Origin: Endomicrobium sp.
Lineage (GTDB): Bacteria; Elusimicrobiota; Endomicrobiia; Endomicrobiales; Endomicrobiaceae
Assembly: GCA_031264105.1 (NCBI GenBank)
Contig: JAISEM010000024.1
Location: 1 to 64,000 of the forward strand
DNA length: 64,000 nt
Direction of reading: 5' to 3'
Below are positions 59,827-64,000 of the stretch, one piece after another. Each line of letters begins with the position of its first letter. The first letter of the stretch is position 1. The notes beneath the pieces are model-generated. The model saw only the letters and a list, made by a program, of their open reading frames with translations, searched no databases and had not been told where the DNA came from. The translations under genes and the position numbers were made by a program.

Positions 59827-61230
59827 ATGAACAGTTGTTTTATAAAACCTCTTAACTTTAAGCAATACTTTTTAATACTTTCAATTATCTTTTTCTTACA
59901 AATACCTGCAGTGAAAATATATGCTGCTGGAAATGATTATTCTTATTCCCAAGGTGTTGCTGCAAGCTTTGTTCTTTTAAATCAAGGGGCTGATATTGCA
60001 GCAGATAAAAGCGTAATGGATGCTGTTTCATCTGTGTCTCCAAATAGTACTGGCGGCCTTACTTTATTTGGAGCAGGATCTACTGGAGAATCCAAATATA
60101 AAACAGATTCTCAAGGTAATCGCGTTGATTTAGCTGCAACATCTTTAATTGTTGGATTAGCAAAAAGTTTTAATATTTATGTCGCAGAATTGGCGCTAGG
60201 GCCATTTTTTGAACATGGCTTAAGTTCTTATAATGGCTATAGCGATTCACCAAAACCTTCTTACGGACAATCTTATTATTATGGAGGTGGGTTGCTCGGA
60301 CATATTAATTTTAAAAACGTTTTTTACTGGGAATTTTCAGGCAGATTAGGGTTCAATCAAACAAACTTTGAAGCGTATTTAAATGATGTAAGTGTAACGT
60401 ATAATTACAGATCTTTATATAAAGGATGTCATTTAGGGGCAGGTGTTGCATTTAAAATAAGCAATATTTCAAAAATTGATACTTACGGAAAATATTTCTT
60501 TACTAATATTGGAAGTAAAGATATTAATTTAAATAATGGAAATATTTTTAGTTTTGAAGATATTAATTCCCGACGGCTACGAGTAGGTACGCGTTTGTCG
60601 TTTGTGTTTGATGCGCATACTAAAGCTTATTGTGGAGCAGCATGGGAATATGAGAAAGCAGGAATAGTTAAGATTAATAATTCTCAAGACGTATCTCCCA
60701 AAGTAGAAGGAGGAAGCGGTATAGGCGAGGTAGGCGTTTTAGATAGCTTTAAGGATTTTTATTTTGATTTAAGCGCGCAATTTTACGCTGGTGAGAGAAA
60801 AGGCGCGTCTGGAATGCTTAGAGTTTCCTTTGATTTATTTAGTCGCATAAATAGATTCTTAGGCTATTCAATTGAAAAATTCAATTCTGATAAAATTAAA
60901 AGATTCAGCAAGAGTTTTTCAATGTCAAAAAAAGATTGTTTTAACAAAACTATTGAGATATTAAAAGAGTTAAAAACAAGAATAACGCGTAAAAATTTTA
61001 AAAAGGGATACATAATAGCTTTTGATTTTGGTAAGAGTTTTGAGAACTGCTGTTTAGACTCAACAGAAGCAGCTGTTTTTATAACTGAAATAAACTCAGA
61101 TACCGTAAACGTTGAAGTTTGTTCAGATAATAGCGTTCTTGGCGCGACATTTGCTGCTAAATTTTTTGAATTGTTAGTTGAAAAACCTGACGATTTAAAC
61201 AAAGGTGCTGATAATAAAGCAAATGCGTAG
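59827..61230 (+). CDS. Outer-membrane beta-barrel (autotransporter-like) protein
   Basis: Signal peptide; DAVSSVSPNSTGGLTLFGAGSTGESKYK...LIVGLAKSFNIYVAELALGPFFEHGLSSY resembles the barrel of the 48-49 kb pseudogene. Confidence 0.65.
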   Translation: MNSCFIKPLNFKQYFLILSIIFFLQIPAVKIYAAGNDYSYSQGVAASFVLLNQGADIAADKSVMDAVSSVSPNSTGGLTLFGAGSTGESKYKTDSQGNRVDLAATSLIVGLAKSFNIYVAELALGPFFEHGLSSYNGYSDSPKPSYGQSYYYGGGLLGHINFKNVFYWEFSGRLGFNQTNFEAYLNDVSVTYNYRSLYKGCHLGAGVAFKISNISKIDTYGKYFFTNIGSKDINLNNGNIFSFEDINSRRLRVGTRLSFVFDAHTKAYCGAAWEYEKAGIVKINNSQDVSPKVEGGSGIGEVGVLDSFKDFYFDLSAQFYAGERKGASGMLRVSFDLFSRINRFLGYSIEKFNSDKIKRFSKSFSMSKKDCFNKTIEILKELKTRITRKNFKKGYIIAFDFGKSFENCCLDSTEAAVFITEINSDTVNVEVCSDNSVLGATFAAKFFELLVEKPDDLNKGADNKANA

Positions 61231-61241
61231 AGGATGCAAAT

Positions 61242-62538
<1,297 letters not shown>

Positions 62539-62560
62539 AATATTATAAAAGTGATTTTCA

Positions 62561-63580
62561 ATGCCTATTTTAAAAATTCAAGATTTCAATAAATTAATAC
62601 AATCAAAAAAAACTTCCCATGTATATTTACTCGCAGGCGAAGAATCTTATCTTATAGATATGTGCCTTAACAAAATAGAAAAGATACTTGCTGTAGGTGA
62701 TTTAAATAGAGAAGTTTTTTATGCTTCTGACTCAAATTCTGCAGATATTCTAAATGCGATTCAGACATTTCCTTTTTTAAGCGATAGAAGGCTTGTTATA
62801 GTAAAAGACTTAAACAAGATGAAATCTGCAGATGCCGAGTGCATAATAGGATACTTATCAAATGTTGTTTCTACATCTTGCCTTGTTCTTGTCTATTTGG
62901 ATAGCTATAAAAAAGAAACCATATCAAAACGAAAAGAACTTATAAATACTTGTTTGTCTTCAAAAAATTGTGTCACAGTAGATTGCAGAAAACAATATGA
63001 AAATGAAGCTAAAGAATTTATAAAATCAGAGTTACAAAGCAGGGGAAAGTTTGCATCTTATAATTTGATTTCGACTATTGTTGAAGAAAACGGCGCGGAT
63101 TTATTGAACATTTCAAACGAAATAGAAAAATTATCTCTATATGTTGGAAAAAATAAAAAAGAAATTAGAGAGGAAGATCTAGAGAAAGTTGGAGGATATA
63201 CAAAAGAAGTAAATATTTATGCTTTGTCTTCTGATCTTGAGTCTAAGAACTTAAAACGTGCGGTATTTATTTTAGAAAAACTTTTAAATGAAGGCGAAGA
63301 ACCTGTAATGATACTTTCTGCAATATCTTCTTCAGTTAGAAAAATGCTAAATGCTAAGAGTATGTTAGAAGAACAAAATATGTCTACTTCTGAAGTTGCC
63401 TCAACCCTTAGAATACACAGCTTTTATGCCAGTGCATTTTTTTCAAATCTTAAAAAACATAACACGAAAACTTTAAAAGAAAGCTTAAAGATTGTGTTGC
63501 AGGCTGATATGTCTATTAAAACTGGCGGTAATGATGCAATGTCTGCTTTAGAAAAGACCGTATTGTTTGTATGTAAATAA
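62561..63580 (+). CDS. holA: DNA polymerase III subunit delta
   Basis: HVYLLAGEESYLIDMCLNKI, FPFLSDRRLVIVKDLNKM, IEKLSLYVGKNKKEIREEDLEKVGG. Confidence 0.88.
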   Translation: MPILKIQDFNKLIQSKKTSHVYLLAGEESYLIDMCLNKIEKILAVGDLNREVFYASDSNSADILNAIQTFPFLSDRRLVIVKDLNKMKSADAECIIGYLSNVVSTSCLVLVYLDSYKKETISKRKELINTCLSSKNCVTVDCRKQYENEAKEFIKSELQSRGKFASYNLISTIVEENGADLLNISNEIEKLSLYVGKNKKEIREEDLEKVGGYTKEVNIYALSSDLESKNLKRAVFILEKLLNEGEEPVMILSAISSSVRKMLNAKSMLEEQNMSTSEVASTLRIHSFYASAFFSNLKKHNTKTLKESLKIVLQADMSIKTGGNDAMSALEKTVLFVCK

Positions 63581-63593
63581 GAAATTATACAAA

Positions 63594-63631
63594 CAAGCGA
63601 CGCTTGTTCTAAAAAGAACAAGCGTTGCTTG
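63594..63631. terminator. Bidirectional terminator between convergent holA and rpsT
   Basis: CAAGCGACGCTTGTTCT-aaaa-AGAACAAGCGTTGCTTG, 17-bp stem with one G-U position. Confidence 0.8.
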
Positions 63632-63646
63632 TAGCTACAAAAAAAT

Positions 63647-63928
63647 TTATTTCTTTATTTTAGATACAAGCTTTGACAATCTTGCTTTTTGGTTTGAAGC
63701 AGCTTTAAAATGAACAACGTTCTTTTTTGCAGCCTTATCCCACTCTGAAAAAGCTGCAGCTAATTGCTCTAAAGCAACTTTAATATCACCTTTTTTTACA
63801 GCTTCTTCAACTCTCTTTATTGAGGTTTTTATTTTACTTTTAATGCTGGAATTTCTTTCAGTTCTTTTCTCTGCTTTTCTTACTTCTTTAAGAGCAGATG
63901 TATGTCTACCGGTTTTAAGTTTTGCCAT
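63647..63928 (-). CDS. rpsT: 30S ribosomal protein S20
   Basis: KEVRKAEKRTERNSSIKSKIKTSIKRVEEAVKKGD...HFKAASNQKARLSKLVSKIKK. Confidence 0.92.
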   Translation of the reverse strand: MAKLKTGRHTSALKEVRKAEKRTERNSSIKSKIKTSIKRVEEAVKKGDIKVALEQLAAAFSEWDKAAKKNVVHFKAASNQKARLSKLVSKIKK

Positions 63929-64000
63929 TTAATATATTCCTCCGAAACTCGTTTACGACATAGTCCGATTATACATAAAGTGTGGCAAATCAGTCAAATT

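Overview
This is a low-GC bacterial window with densely packed genes. Gene content, the mixture of intact and decaying genes, and AT richness are consistent with an intracellular Elusimicrobiota/Endomicrobium-type symbiont; that is inference, since no marker search was run. About 50 genes look intact: metK end, rsmG, mnmG, pal-cpoB-tolA/tonB-tolB, pfkA, tyrS, LpoB/COG3014 lipoproteins, NfnAB-like pair, hydF, tpiA, rpiB, split transketolase, deoB/pnp/deoA, recJ, nusB, ligA, recX, purH, lipA, mfd, nrdG/nrdD, nadA, metW/metX, holA, rpsT. About a dozen loci are frameshifted or truncated: enolase, ldh, a UhpC/GlpT-type transporter, cdd, ankyrin protein, PPIase C-terminus, autotransporter-like protein, IS transposase, and several hypotheticals. 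Many of the breaks lie in A/T homopolymers. The most striking pattern is three independent tandem duplications sited exactly on gene-gene junctions (stop + Shine-Dalgarno + start), each creating new mini-ORFs: a 5x35-bp array before the SemiSWEET gene (four overlapping 15-codon ORFs), a 128-bp duplication at hydF/tpiA, and a 60-bp duplication at nrdD. At the nrdD locus the glycyl-radical C-terminus (RVVGYLRPV) appears to be encoded as a separate 59-aa ORF that the supplied ORF track misses. No rRNA, tRNA or CRISPR array was recognised.
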